Assembly: GCA_019314005.1 (NCBI GenBank)
Contig: JAFDAE010000003.1
Span: 1 to 30,111, forward strand
Direction of reading: 5' to 3'
Length of the DNA: 30,111 nucleotides
Source of the DNA: Deltaproteobacteria bacterium
GTDB lineage: Bacteria > Desulfobacterota > Desulfobacteria > C00003060 > C00003106
Position 1 is the stretch's first letter. The number at the start of each line of letters is the position of its first letter. Position numbers and translations under genes: made by a program. Below the pieces are notes generated by a model. That model was not told the DNA's origin. It made no database searches and saw only the letters and a list, made by a program, of their open reading frames with translations. Positions 17,436 through 26,145 of the stretch are shown in pieces.

Positions 17436-19034
17436 ATGAAAAAAATTCTTCTTTATGACACAACCTTAAGGGATGGTAACCAGGGAGAAAATATTAATTT
17501 CTCCGTCGAAGATAAGATTCGAATCGCCCAAAAACTTGATGAATTCGGTGTACACTATATTGAAGGCGGGTGGCCCGGATCAAATCCCAAGGACATACAA
17601 TTTTTTGAATCGGCAAAAAAAGTTGATTTCAAGACAGCTTGTATTGTTGCGTTTGGAAGTACTCGAAGGCCAAAAACTCACCCCAAGAAAGATAGTAATC
17701 TCCAGGCGCTCCTTAACGCCAATACCAGGGCTATAACCGTTTTTGGTAAGACATGGGATCTTCATGTAAAAAAGGTGATGTCTAACACGTTAAAAGAAAA
17801 CCTGGCCATGATCTCCGATACAGTGGCTTTTCTTCGTTCACAGGACAGGGAAGTTATCTACGATGCCGAACACTTTTTCGATGGCTATAAGGCCAATCCA
17901 CAGTACGCAGCAAAGACAATACAGGCAGCCGTTTCGGGAGGGGCAAACGTAATTGTCTTTTGTGATACAAATGGAGGGACCCTTCCTTTTGAATTGCAGG
18001 AAATAATGGAACAGATCATGCCGACAATTCCGGTAAAAGTGGGTATCCATGCCCATAATGACAGCGGTCTCGGAGTTGCAAACACCCTTGCCGCGGTCAA
18101 AGCCGGAGCGGTCATGGTTCAGGGAACGATCAATGGATACGGGGAAAGGTGCGGCAATGCCGACCTGACAGCAATTATACCGAATCTTCAGTTCAAGATG
18201 GGTATTCCTTGTCTTCCCGATGCAAACCTCTCCCGACTTACCGAGGTCTCTCGCTATGTAAGCGAGATAGCCAATATGCCACCCTTTAATGGACGACCGT
18301 TTGTTGGAAAAAGCGCTTTTGCCCACAAAGGTGGAATTCATGTAAGCGCTGTCATGAAGACTTCAGAGGCGTACGAACACATGGATCCGGAAAGAATAGG
18401 GAATGCGCGTAGGGTCCTCGCCTCAGACCAATCCGGAAGAAGTAATATAAATTATAAGGCAAAGGAATTTGGAATTAAGCTCAAAGAAGATGGTTCCGAC
18501 AGCAGGAAAATCGTTCAGGAAGTAAAACAGTTAGAACATAAAGGGTATCAATTTGACGGTGCTGAAGGATCCTTTGAGCTTTTAATGAAAAGACTTTCCG
18601 GGCAGTTTGACCCGCCGTTCCATTTGGAATCTTTTCGTGTAACCACAGAGAAAAACAAGGATCAACCGAGTACGGCGTATGCGACAATAAAGATTTCTGT
18701 AGGTTCTAAGGAAGAAATTACAGCCGCGGAAGGGAATGGCCCGGTAAATGCCCTCGACAATGCCCTTCGAAAGGCCCTTAACAAGTTCTTTAAAGCAGGG
18801 CTTGAAAAGATGCACTTGGTTGATTTTAAGGTAAGGGTGATTGAGGGGCAAGATGCCACTGCCGCCAAGGTGCGTGTTTTTATAGAATCCAGGGATGAAA
18901 AGTCGATCTGGAGCACCATCGGCGTTTCTGAAGATGTGATTTCAGCAAGCTGGGAGGCATTGGCAGACAGTTTTAACTATAGGCTCTGCAAGGCCGGCAA
19001 CAAGAAAAAAGGCAAGAAAAGCAAGAGAGGGTAG
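17436..19034 (+). CDS. cimA: (R)-citramalate synthase
   Basis: 532 residues, the length of the bacterial CimA subgroup and longer than the usual homocitrate synthase. The catalytic start motif is LLYDTTLRDGNQ (R12, D13), and the metal-binding HAHND is at 205-209. NGYGERCGNADL (233-244) is the family signature, and a LeuA-type regulatory domain occupies about 390-520. The pattern TTLRDGNQGENINFS with IEGGWPGSNPKD is typical of CimA rather than 2-isopropylmalate synthase. The reaction condenses acetyl-CoA with pyruvate to citramalate, opening a threonine-independent route to 2-oxobutanoate and isoleucine. The C-terminal domain suggests feedback control, probably by isoleucine. It is first in the cluster with ilvD, ilvB, ilvN and ilvC; the ribosome site is weak. 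Confidence 0.93.
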   Translation: MKKILLYDTTLRDGNQGENINFSVEDKIRIAQKLDEFGVHYIEGGWPGSNPKDIQFFESAKKVDFKTACIVAFGSTRRPKTHPKKDSNLQALLNANTRAITVFGKTWDLHVKKVMSNTLKENLAMISDTVAFLRSQDREVIYDAEHFFDGYKANPQYAAKTIQAAVSGGANVIVFCDTNGGTLPFELQEIMEQIMPTIPVKVGIHAHNDSGLGVANTLAAVKAGAVMVQGTINGYGERCGNADLTAIIPNLQFKMGIPCLPDANLSRLTEVSRYVSEIANMPPFNGRPFVGKSAFAHKGGIHVSAVMKTSEAYEHMDPERIGNARRVLASDQSGRSNINYKAKEFGIKLKEDGSDSRKIVQEVKQLEHKGYQFDGAEGSFELLMKRLSGQFDPPFHLESFRVTTEKNKDQPSTAYATIKISVGSKEEITAAEGNGPVNALDNALRKALNKFFKAGLEKMHLVDFKVRVIEGQDATAAKVRVFIESRDEKSIWSTIGVSEDVISASWEALADSFNYRLCKAGNKKKGKKSKRG

Positions 19035-19040
19035 TACACG

Positions 19041-20699
19041 GTGAAGAGCGATACAGTCAAGCTTGGGATAGAAAGGGCGCCGCACAGGTCCCTCTTTAAG
19101 TCAATGGGTTATACTGACGAAGAGTTGAGTCGCCCGTTGATAGGGATTGCCAATTCCGCCAATGAGATTATTCCCGGCCATATCCATCTCAATAGGATCG
19201 TTGAAGCAGTCAAGGCCGGCGTTTATATGGCCGGCGGCACGCCGATCGAATTCGGAACCATAGGGGTGTGTGACGGCATAGCCATGAATCATATAGGGAT
19301 GAAATATTCCCTTGGAAGCAGGGAGTTGATTGCTGATTCCATAGAGGTTATGGCTATGGCGCATGCCTTTGATGCCATGGTTATGGTGCCGAACTGCGAT
19401 AAGATTGTTCCGGGAATGCTTATGGCAGCGGCCCGCCTCGACATTCCAACAATAGTGATAAGCGGCGGCCCAATGCTTGTTGGTCGCCTGGGTGAAAAAG
19501 AGATAGATCTGATCAGCGTGTTTGAGGCTGTGGGAGCGGTTAAGTCGGGGAAGATAACCGAGGAACAAGTCTTGGAAATAGAAGACAATGCCTGCCCCAC
19601 CTGCGGCTCATGCGCGGGTATGTTTACCGCGAATTCAATGAATTGTCTGACAGAGGCGATAGGTATGGGGCTTCCTGGAAACGGGACCATTCCCGCGGTA
19701 ATGGCGGCACGGATACGGTTGGCCAAGAAAGCAGGGATGAAGATAATAGATCTTTTGGAAAAAGGGATTACCCCACGAAAGATTTTGACTGAAGACGCTT
19801 TTATTAATGCCCTTACAGCGGATATGGCTCTCGGGTGTTCCACAAACACCGTTCTACACCTTACAGCCCTTGCACGGGAGGCGGAAGTTGATATTGATTT
19901 GGACAAGATCAACGAAATCAGCAAAAAGACCCCTCACCTCTGTTCCCTCAGCCCCGGGGGGAAGCACCACTTAGAGGACTTAGACCGGGCCGGTGGGATC
20001 TGCGCCATAATGAAAGATCTTTCAGACAAGGGTCTTATAACAACCGAATGTATGACAGTCACAGGAAAGACCGTTGGAGAGAATATTTCATCATGTGTTG
20101 TGCAAGACCGATCAGTTATCCGGTCTACAGACGATCCTTATCATAAAGAGGGCGGCCTGGCGGCCCTCTTCGGAAACATAGCGCAGTCAGGGTGCGTTGT
20201 GAAGCAATCAGCGGTAGATCCCAAAATGCTTTCCCATGAAGGGCCGGCCAGGGTTTTCGACAGCGAGGAAGAAGCGGTTACAGCCATTATGGGGAGAGAA
20301 ATCAAAAAAGGGGATGTGATCGTCATCCGGTATGAGGGACCCAGGGGTGGTCCCGGAATGCGGGAGATGTTGACACCTACTTCAGCTATTGCCGGAATGG
20401 GGTTGGATGCCGAAGTCGCGCTTATAACAGATGGACGTTTTTCCGGTGGCACCAGGGGGGCGGCAATAGGTCATGTCTCTCCCGAGGCAATGGAAGGGGG
20501 ATTGATAGCGTTTGTCCGTGATGGTGACATGATTTCCATTGATATTCCCGGCAAATCGATTAATCTCAAGGTTTCGGAAGAAGAGATTGAAAAGAGACGT
20601 TCAGCGTGGAAGGCTCCGGAGCCGAAGATAACCAAAGGCTATATGGCACGATACGCAAAGCTGGTAACATCTGCGTCCACGGGAGCCGTTTTTAAATAA
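19041..20699 (+). CDS. ilvD: Dihydroxy-acid dehydratase
   Basis: 552 residues from a GTG start with AGAGGG about 9 bases upstream, 6 bases after cimA. Cluster cysteines are C119 in [11 protein letters not shown] and the [16 protein letters not shown] group (C185, C188, C191). The first conserved block reads [12 protein letters not shown] and has no cysteine where [2Fe-2S] dehydratases have NPCN. That resembles the E. coli VPGH type, so an oxygen-sensitive [4Fe-4S] cluster is the likelier cofactor (inference). It dehydrates the dihydroxy acids made by IlvC to the 2-oxo acids for valine and isoleucine. The tail [24 protein letters not shown] block is present near 467-487. It is co-transcribed with its neighbours. 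Confidence 0.97.
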   Translation: MKSDTVKLGIERAPHRSLFKSMGYTDEELSRPLIGIANSANEIIPGHIHLNRIVEAVKAGVYMAGGTPIEFGTIGVCDGIAMNHIGMKYSLGSRELIADSIEVMAMAHAFDAMVMVPNCDKIVPGMLMAAARLDIPTIVISGGPMLVGRLGEKEIDLISVFEAVGAVKSGKITEEQVLEIEDNACPTCGSCAGMFTANSMNCLTEAIGMGLPGNGTIPAVMAARIRLAKKAGMKIIDLLEKGITPRKILTEDAFINALTADMALGCSTNTVLHLTALAREAEVDIDLDKINEISKKTPHLCSLSPGGKHHLEDLDRAGGICAIMKDLSDKGLITTECMTVTGKTVGENISSCVVQDRSVIRSTDDPYHKEGGLAALFGNIAQSGCVVKQSAVDPKMLSHEGPARVFDSEEEAVTAIMGREIKKGDVIVIRYEGPRGGPGMREMLTPTSAIAGMGLDAEVALITDGRFSGGTRGAAIGHVSPEAMEGGLIAFVRDGDMISIDIPGKSINLKVSEEEIEKRRSAWKAPEPKITKGYMARYAKLVTSASTGAVFK

Positions 20700-20704
20700 A
20701 AAAC

Positions 20705-22405
20705 TTGGAGGTGGTAACAATTAAACTTACAGGCGCGCAAGTTTTAATGGAAGTGTTAAAAGAAGAAGGGGTCGACACCATCTTTGGGTTTCCAGGTGGG
20801 GTGATCATTGATATTAATGACGAATTAGACAAGACCGATATACGATATATATTGGTCAGACACGAGCAGGCCGCTGTTCATGCCGCAGACGGCTATGCCC
20901 GGGCTAAAGGAAAGGTAGGAGTCTGTCTGGTGACATCAGGCCCAGGCGCTACTAATACCGTTACCGGTATTGCGTCCGCGTATATGGATTCTATACCCGT
21001 GGTGGTCTTTACCGGCCAGGTTCCCACATCCCTGATAGGGAACGATGCCTTCCAGGAGGTAGACATTGTGGGAATTACACGGCCCTGCACCAAACATAAT
21101 TATTTGGTCAAGGATCCTACAAAACTCGCTGAAACCGTGCGAGAGGCCTTTCATCTTGCCCGCTCCGGCCGCCCAGGTCCTGTATTGGTTGATCTTCCCA
21201 AGGATGTCTCCCAGAGTAAAATCAGTTTTGAGATGCCGCCTCCTCCCAAGATGAAATCGTATTGTCCGCACACTGAGCCGCACAAGCAGCAACTTGAAAA
21301 GGCAATAAAGCTTATTTTAAAGGCCAAAAAACCGGTGATCTTTGCCGGAGGCGGGGTGATCCTTTCCGGGGCCTACAAAGAGCTTACCAAGTTCGCGAAG
21401 AAGTTGAATATACCGGTAACTGCCTCGCTGATGGGACTCGGAGGTTTTCCGGGGACGGATCGCTTGTGGCTGGGAATGCTCGGTATGCACGGCACCTATC
21501 GCGCCAACATGTCTACCGGGGCATGTGATCTTCTCATCGGGATAGGGGTTCGTTTTGATGATAGGGTTACGGGAAAGATAGACACCTTTGCTCAGAATGC
21601 AAAGATTATCCACATTGATATTGACCCCACATCGATACAAAAGAATGTTCCGATTACCGTTCCGATTGTAAGTGACTGTAAGATCGCACTTAAGCAATTA
21701 AACAAACTTATTGAAAAGGTCGATTTAAAGGAGTTGCTGAAATCCCGGCCGAACTGGCTAAAACAGATAGAGGAGTGGAAGAACACAACACCCCTGGCCT
21801 ATGAACAGAAGGACATTATAAAGCCCCAGTTTGTTGTTGAGAAGCTATATGAATTGACCAAGGGAAAAGCGATTATTACTACAGAGGTGGGCCAGAATCA
21901 GATGTGGGCCGCCCAATATTACCATTTTGATCAACCCAATCATTTTATTACCTCCGGTGGTTTAGGAGTCATGGGGTTTGGATTTCCGGCCGCTATCGGC
22001 GCCCAGCTTGCCTGCCCCAAGAAGACGGTAATCGATATCGCAGGTGACGGGAGTATCCAGATGAACATCCAGGAACTGATAGTCGCTGTTGCGAACAAGT
22101 TGCCCGTCAAGGTCGCTATTTTGAATAACCGCTATCTTGGAATGGTACGTCAATGGCAGGAGTTGTTCTACGATAAAAGGTATGCTGCAACTAACATGGA
22201 GCAAGCACCCGACTTTGTTAAGGTGGCCGAGGCTTACGGAGCGGTTGGTTTGAGGGCGACACGTCCTGCAGAGGTAGAAGAGATTATAAAGAAGGCTCTT
22301 GCCACCCCGAAAACCGTGATTATGGATTTTGTGGTTGAGAGGGAAGAGTGTGTCTATCCAATGGTTCCGGCCGGCAAGGCTATTACGGAGATGCTTTTGG
22401 CTTGA
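20705..22405 (+). CDS. ilvB: Acetolactate synthase large subunit
   Basis: 566 residues if read from the TTG at 20705. The catalytic glutamate is in RHEQAAVHAADGYARA. The central domain has VIFAGGGV and GIGVRFDDRVTGK. The thiamine diphosphate motif is GDGSIQMNIQEL with NNRYLGMVRQWQ. It condenses pyruvate with pyruvate or 2-oxobutanoate, using ThDP and FAD. The real start is in doubt. GGAGG (20707-20711) overlaps the TTG, so it cannot serve that codon. An ATT at 20720, eight bases after the GGAGG, would give a protein beginning with KLTGAQ after its initiator, as IlvB proteins normally do. It works with IlvN, encoded next, and follows ilvD by 5 bases. Confidence 0.96.
   Translation: MEVVTIKLTGAQVLMEVLKEEGVDTIFGFPGGVIIDINDELDKTDIRYILVRHEQAAVHAADGYARAKGKVGVCLVTSGPGATNTVTGIASAYMDSIPVVVFTGQVPTSLIGNDAFQEVDIVGITRPCTKHNYLVKDPTKLAETVREAFHLARSGRPGPVLVDLPKDVSQSKISFEMPPPPKMKSYCPHTEPHKQQLEKAIKLILKAKKPVIFAGGGVILSGAYKELTKFAKKLNIPVTASLMGLGGFPGTDRLWLGMLGMHGTYRANMSTGACDLLIGIGVRFDDRVTGKIDTFAQNAKIIHIDIDPTSIQKNVPITVPIVSDCKIALKQLNKLIEKVDLKELLKSRPNWLKQIEEWKNTTPLAYEQKDIIKPQFVVEKLYELTKGKAIITTEVGQNQMWAAQYYHFDQPNHFITSGGLGVMGFGFPAAIGAQLACPKKTVIDIAGDGSIQMNIQELIVAVANKLPVKVAILNNRYLGMVRQWQELFYDKRYAATNMEQAPDFVKVAEAYGAVGLRATRPAEVEEIIKKALATPKTVIMDFVVEREECVYPMVPAGKAITEMLLA
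20707..20722 (+). promoter_or_regulatory. Ribosome site that points to an ATT start for ilvB
   Basis: GGAGG at 20707-20711 is the best ribosome site before ilvB. It lies inside the TTG-GAG-GTG codons that would otherwise be the start. Eight bases after it is ATT (20720-20722), in frame and at the position where homologues begin. The next in-frame ATG, at 20747, would delete conserved N-terminal sequence. No ribosome site precedes the TTG at 20705. Confidence 0.5.
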
Positions 22406-22456
22406 TCAATCTTGTAAAGTTCTTGACTTCAGTTAAAGGGGGGCAAGTAAAAAAAA

Positions 22457-22951
22457 ATGACAGAAGAACGTAAACACACGATTTCTCTTTTGGTAGACAA
22501 TGAATCCGGCGTTCTTTCCCGGGTAACAGGTCTTTTCAGCGGAAGAGGGTTTAATATCGAAAGCCTGTGCGTGGCTGAAACATCAGACCCGGCGCTTTCG
22601 AGAATAACATTAGTGACCAGGGGAAGTGAGCGTATTATTGAACAGATAAACAAGCAGCTCAACAAGCTGATAAATATCAGAAAGGTTATAGACCTTACCG
22701 ATATGGAATTTGTTGAGCGGGAAATGGCCCTTGTCAAGGTCAGGGCCAAAGAAGAGCACCGGGCGGAGATCCTAAGAATTGTGGATATCTTCAGGTGTAA
22801 GGTTGTGGACGTTAGTCCAGGATACTATACTGTTGAGGTAACGGGGAGCGATGATAAAATAGCGGCGATTCTAAGCCTGCTCAAGCAGATAGGGGTAAAA
22901 GAGATTGCACGGACAGGGGCCATTGCTTTGGCCCGTGAGGCAAAAAAATAA
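22457..22951 (+). CDS. ilvN: Acetolactate synthase regulatory (small) subunit
   Basis: 164 residues, the usual size. An ACT domain fills about 6-80, with the family opening TISLLVDNESGVLSRV, LFSGRGFNIESL and a following valine-site region. The C-terminal half has VKVRAKEEHRAEILRIVDIF and VEVTGSDDKI, typical of the small-subunit C-terminal domain. It binds valine and activates and feedback-inhibits the large subunit. An AGGGGGG stretch stands upstream of the ATG but about 13 bases away, further than usual. It lies 51 bases after ilvB and 24 before ilvC. Confidence 0.95.
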   Translation: MTEERKHTISLLVDNESGVLSRVTGLFSGRGFNIESLCVAETSDPALSRITLVTRGSERIIEQINKQLNKLINIRKVIDLTDMEFVEREMALVKVRAKEEHRAEILRIVDIFRCKVVDVSPGYYTVEVTGSDDKIAAILSLLKQIGVKEIARTGAIALAREAKK

Positions 22952-22975
22952 GAAAAGATTAAGGGAGTAATTTTT

Positions 22976-24034
22976 ATGGCGAAGATTGATTTTGGCGGAG
23001 TTGTAGAAGATGTTGTTCTGTTGGAAGAGTTTCCCCTGAAAAAGGCCCAAGAAACGCTGGCAAATGAGACTATTGCTATTCTGGGATATGGCGTTCAGGG
23101 TCCCGCGCAGGCCTTGAATATGAGAGATAACGGCATAAAGGTCATTATAGGACAGAGGAAAGAAGAGAAAATATTCTGGGACAAAGCAGTTAATGACGGC
23201 TTCATACCAGGCGAGACCCTGTTTTCAGTGGAAGAGGCGGCGGAAAGAGGAACGATTATTCAGATGCTGATTTCCGATGCGGGACAGATGGCTGTATGGC
23301 CGAAGATCAAGGGGTATATGAAAGAAGGAGACGCCCTTTATTTTTCGCACGGCTTTTCCATCGTATATAAAGATCAGACAAAGGTTATACCACCGGATAA
23401 TATAGACGTTATTATGGTCGCGCCTAAAGGTTCGGGGGCCTCTGTAAGAACAAACTTTCTTGATGGGAGCGGGATAAATTCGAGCTATGCCGTTTTTCAA
23501 GATTATACAGGAAGGGCCACAGAGAGGACCCTTGCCGTTGGAATCGCCATCGGATCCGGGTATCTCTTTCCAACAACCTTTGAACAAGAGGTTCATAGCG
23601 ATTTAACCGGCGAACGCGGCGTCTTGATGGGATGTATGGCAGGTGTCATGGAAGCCCAGTACAATGTGCTTCGCAAGCATGGCCACAGCCCGAGCGAGGC
23701 GTTTAATGAGACGGTTGAGGAGCTTACCCAGAGCCTGATACGCTTGGTGGGTCAAAATGGGATGGACTGGATGTATGCCAATTGCAGCACCACCGCACAG
23801 CGGGGAGCACTCGATTGGAAACCGAGGTTCAGGGACGCGGTGGCCCCTTTATTCGATGAGCTCTACGATCGAGTGGTTTCCGGCGAAGAGACAAAAATCG
23901 TGCTGGAAGCAAACAGCAGGCCTGACTACATGGAACGGCTCGGCAAGGAGTTAAAAGAGATCAGAGATTCTGAAATGTGGAGAGCCGGGGCCGCTGTTCG
24001 TGCGCTCAGACCTGAAAACAGGCAGAAGAAATAA
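22976..24034 (+). CDS. ilvC: Ketol-acid reductoisomerase, Bacteroidetes/mitochondrial-like type
   Basis: 352 residues with AGGGAG 8 bases before the ATG. The Rossmann motif is ILGYGVQGPAQALNMRDNG, followed by GQRKEEK, whose basic residues suggest NADPH. The catalytic part includes MVAPKGSGASVRTNF, TTFEQEVHSDLTGERG and HSPSEAFNETVEE. It ends with the CSTTAQRGALDW block and RPENRQ. These features match the roughly 350-residue form found in Bacteroidetes and yeast Ilv5, not the common 330-residue bacterial form nor the 490-residue E. coli form. The enzyme isomerises and reduces acetolactate or acetohydroxybutyrate with Mg2+. It is the last gene of the ilv cluster, followed by an inverted-repeat element. 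Confidence 0.96.
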   Translation: MAKIDFGGVVEDVVLLEEFPLKKAQETLANETIAILGYGVQGPAQALNMRDNGIKVIIGQRKEEKIFWDKAVNDGFIPGETLFSVEEAAERGTIIQMLISDAGQMAVWPKIKGYMKEGDALYFSHGFSIVYKDQTKVIPPDNIDVIMVAPKGSGASVRTNFLDGSGINSSYAVFQDYTGRATERTLAVGIAIGSGYLFPTTFEQEVHSDLTGERGVLMGCMAGVMEAQYNVLRKHGHSPSEAFNETVEELTQSLIRLVGQNGMDWMYANCSTTAQRGALDWKPRFRDAVAPLFDELYDRVVSGEETKIVLEANSRPDYMERLGKELKEIRDSEMWRAGAAVRALRPENRQKK

Positions 24035-24042
24035 ATAAGACA

Positions 24043-24178
24043 ATTCTGGACGCAGATGAACGCAGATTATTAGGATTTTAAGTATAAAGTTGCGAGCTTG
24101 CGAGTTGAAAAGAGAAAGTAATCTATAGTTCTAAAAAATAGTTATCTGCGGGCATCTGCGAAAATCTGCGTCCGAATT
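24043..24178. repeat. GGACGCAGAT-type inverted-repeat element between convergent genes
   Basis: The left arm contains GGACGCAGAT (24048-24057) and CGCAGAT (24061-24067). The right arm contains ATCTGCG at 24144-24150 and 24154-24160, then ATCTGCGTCC at 24164-24173, flanked by AATTC/GAATT-like ends. The arms are separated by about 75 bases with a TTGCGAG direct repeat. It fills nearly the whole 148-bp gap between the stops of ilvC and the diguanylate cyclase. The unit resembles a short interspersed palindromic repeat and could serve as a two-way transcription stop. No transposase is present. Confidence 0.65.
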
Positions 24179-24182
24179 CAAC

Positions 24183-25097
24183 TCATTCCGGCCGATAGAC
24201 TTCCACCCGATTCCTTCCATTTTTTTTAGCCGTGTATAGCGCTTTGTCCGCAGATTCAACAAGGTCCTTAGATGTCTCTATGGTTTCGTGAGGAAAGGAA
24301 GCGATCCCGAGGCTGATAGTAATTTGAATATGATTATTGTCTACTTCGAAGTCATATGATTCAACGGTCTTTCTTAATCGCCCTGCAGTCTCTCGCGCCG
24401 TTATAGAATCTGTGTGAGGAAGAATTAATGCGAATTCTTCTCCGCCATAGCGAGCCGCTAGATCACTGTCCCTGACGATTTTAAAAAGGAGCTCCCCAAG
24501 GGTCTTTAATATGACGTCGCCGGTTTGATGGCCGTATGTGTCGTTAACATGTTTGAAGCGATCGATATCAATAAGGATAAAAGAAAGCGTAAGATTATAT
24601 CTTCTGGCTCGTTCGATCTCTTTGAGAATCTGTTCTTGTAGATAACGATGATTGTAAAGATTGGTAAGCCCATCCTTGTTGGCCAGTTCTTGAAGCTGCC
24701 TGTTTTTTTCCTGAAGGGCTTCATAGAGTTCCTTGACGCGAAGTTGCGTATTGACCCGGGCAACCAACTCCCCTTCATCAAAAGGTTTGGTTACATAATC
24801 TACCGCCCCCAAGTCTAGTCCTTTGATTTTGTCTGCTGGCTCTCCTTTTGAGGTGAGCATAATTACGGGAATATCATGAGTTTCTTCTCCAGCCTTCAAT
24901 CGTTTGCAGACTTCATATCCATCCATACCGGGCATAATTACATCGAGTAAAATAAGATCAGGCTTTTTCGCATAGATCATTTCAAGCGCTTCATGGCCAT
25001 TTGGGGCGCAAGAGGCTTCGTGATGCTCCTTTGAAAGGATACTTGTTCCGTATTCCCTTACAAGTTTGCTGTCATCAATAATCAAAATTTTCGCCAT
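24183..25097 (-). CDS. Response regulator with diguanylate cyclase output (REC-GGDEF)
   Basis: 304 residues from the ATG at 25097 (GAGGA 5 bases upstream). A GTG at 25109 is in frame but would contain that ribosome site. The receiver domain has IIDDS (D8-D9), phosphoacceptor D52 in LLDVIMPGMDG and K104 in VTKPFD. A coiled linker (about 115-140) leads to the GGDEF domain, with DIDRFKHVNDTYGH, an intact active site RYGGEEF (218-222) and an inhibitory RxxD site (209-212) five residues before it. It should make cyclic di-GMP from GTP when phosphorylated, with product inhibition. It is the last gene of the chemotaxis operon and overlaps cheB by 23 bases, so CheA is a plausible kinase. That would tie receptor signalling to attachment or motility. 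Confidence 0.93.
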   Translation of the reverse strand: MAKILIIDDSKLVREYGTSILSKEHHEASCAPNGHEALEMIYAKKPDLILLDVIMPGMDGYEVCKRLKAGEETHDIPVIMLTSKGEPADKIKGLDLGAVDYVTKPFDEGELVARVNTQLRVKELYEALQEKNRQLQELANKDGLTNLYNHRYLQEQILKEIERARRYNLTLSFILIDIDRFKHVNDTYGHQTGDVILKTLGELLFKIVRDSDLAARYGGEEFALILPHTDSITARETAGRLRKTVESYDFEVDNNHIQITISLGIASFPHETIETSKDLVESADKALYTAKKNGRNRVEVYRPE

Positions 25098-26142
25098 TAG
25101 ATTCCTCACTGTTTACAGAAAGCAGTTTTGAAACTATCGCCTTGGGAATTTTTTCCAGGGACAAGGTTTCAGTGGCAGCGTTTAATTCAATAGCTACCCT
25201 GGGCATCCCAAATATCACCGAACTTTCACGATCTTGTGCAATAGTATGAGCCCCGTATTTTTTTAAGGTCAACAATCCCTGCGCTCCGTCTTGTCCCATA
25301 CCGGTCAAAAGAACCCCCATGGCTCTATTTCCTGCGGAGACAGCAGCAGAAGAAAAAAGGATATCTATCGAGGGTGCATAAAGATCCGCAGAATCAGGTT
25401 CCTCAACAGACACAAAAGAACCCCACGCATCTTTTTTTATGCGCAATTGGCTTTCTGGCGGAGCAATCAACGCCAGACCACGCCGAATCCGATCGTTATG
25501 TTGAGCTTCTTTAACTCGCACAGTGGCAACGTTGTCGAGTCTTTCAGTAAGAGCGGGGATATATTTTCCAGGGATGTGTTGTGCAATCACAAGACCGCTT
25601 ATTGTAGGCGGAACATTCTGTAAGATATGTTGGATAGCCTGAATCCCGCCTGTGGAAGCGCCCATAACAACAAAGTGGTTTTCTGGGAACTTGGAATTCT
25701 GTTCGGATGGGCTGGAATAAAAAGGTAGAACCTTTACCTTATAATGAGTCGCATTCTTTACCTTAGCAACGATTTCTTTGCTTAATGTTTTCAACCCGGT
25801 ATTGGGGTCTTCCGATGGTTTTGTTATAAAATCAACAGCGCCTGTAGCTAATGCCTCTATGGTCAGGTCGCTGTGTTGTTTAGTATAGGAGCTGATCATA
25901 ATTACCGGTAAGGGTTTGTGCCGTAAAAGCCTTTTTAAAAAATCAATTCCATTCATGCGCGGCATCTCTACATCCAGGGTAATAACATCAGGATTTAAGA
26001 TTCGTATTTTATCTATTGCTTCATACGGATCAGATGCTGTTCCAACAACCTCTATAGCTTCGTCTTGAGATAATATATCAGTTAAAATATATCTAACGAC
26101 TTTCGAGTCATCGATAATTAGAACTTTTTGGGATTGTGTCAT
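25075..26142 (-). CDS. cheB: Chemotaxis protein-glutamate methylesterase CheB
   Basis: 355 residues. The receiver domain has phosphoacceptor D57 in TLDVEMPRMNG. The linker is basic (about 115-155). The catalytic domain has S163 in GASTGG, H189 in AQHIPG and D285 in GMGQDGAQG, virtually the same numbering as the enteric enzyme. It removes receptor methyl groups and can deamidate glutamines after phosphorylation by CheA. It sits between cheD and the diguanylate cyclase. No cheR is in the window, so the methyltransferase must be encoded beyond the right edge or elsewhere. It starts 3 bases after cheD. Confidence 0.97.
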   Translation of the reverse strand: MTQSQKVLIIDDSKVVRYILTDILSQDEAIEVVGTASDPYEAIDKIRILNPDVITLDVEMPRMNGIDFLKRLLRHKPLPVIMISSYTKQHSDLTIEALATGAVDFITKPSEDPNTGLKTLSKEIVAKVKNATHYKVKVLPFYSSPSEQNSKFPENHFVVMGASTGGIQAIQHILQNVPPTISGLVIAQHIPGKYIPALTERLDNVATVRVKEAQHNDRIRRGLALIAPPESQLRIKKDAWGSFVSVEEPDSADLYAPSIDILFSSAAVSAGNRAMGVLLTGMGQDGAQGLLTLKKYGAHTIAQDRESSVIFGMPRVAIELNAATETLSLEKIPKAIVSKLLSVNSEESNGENFDY

Positions 26143-26145
26143 GTT

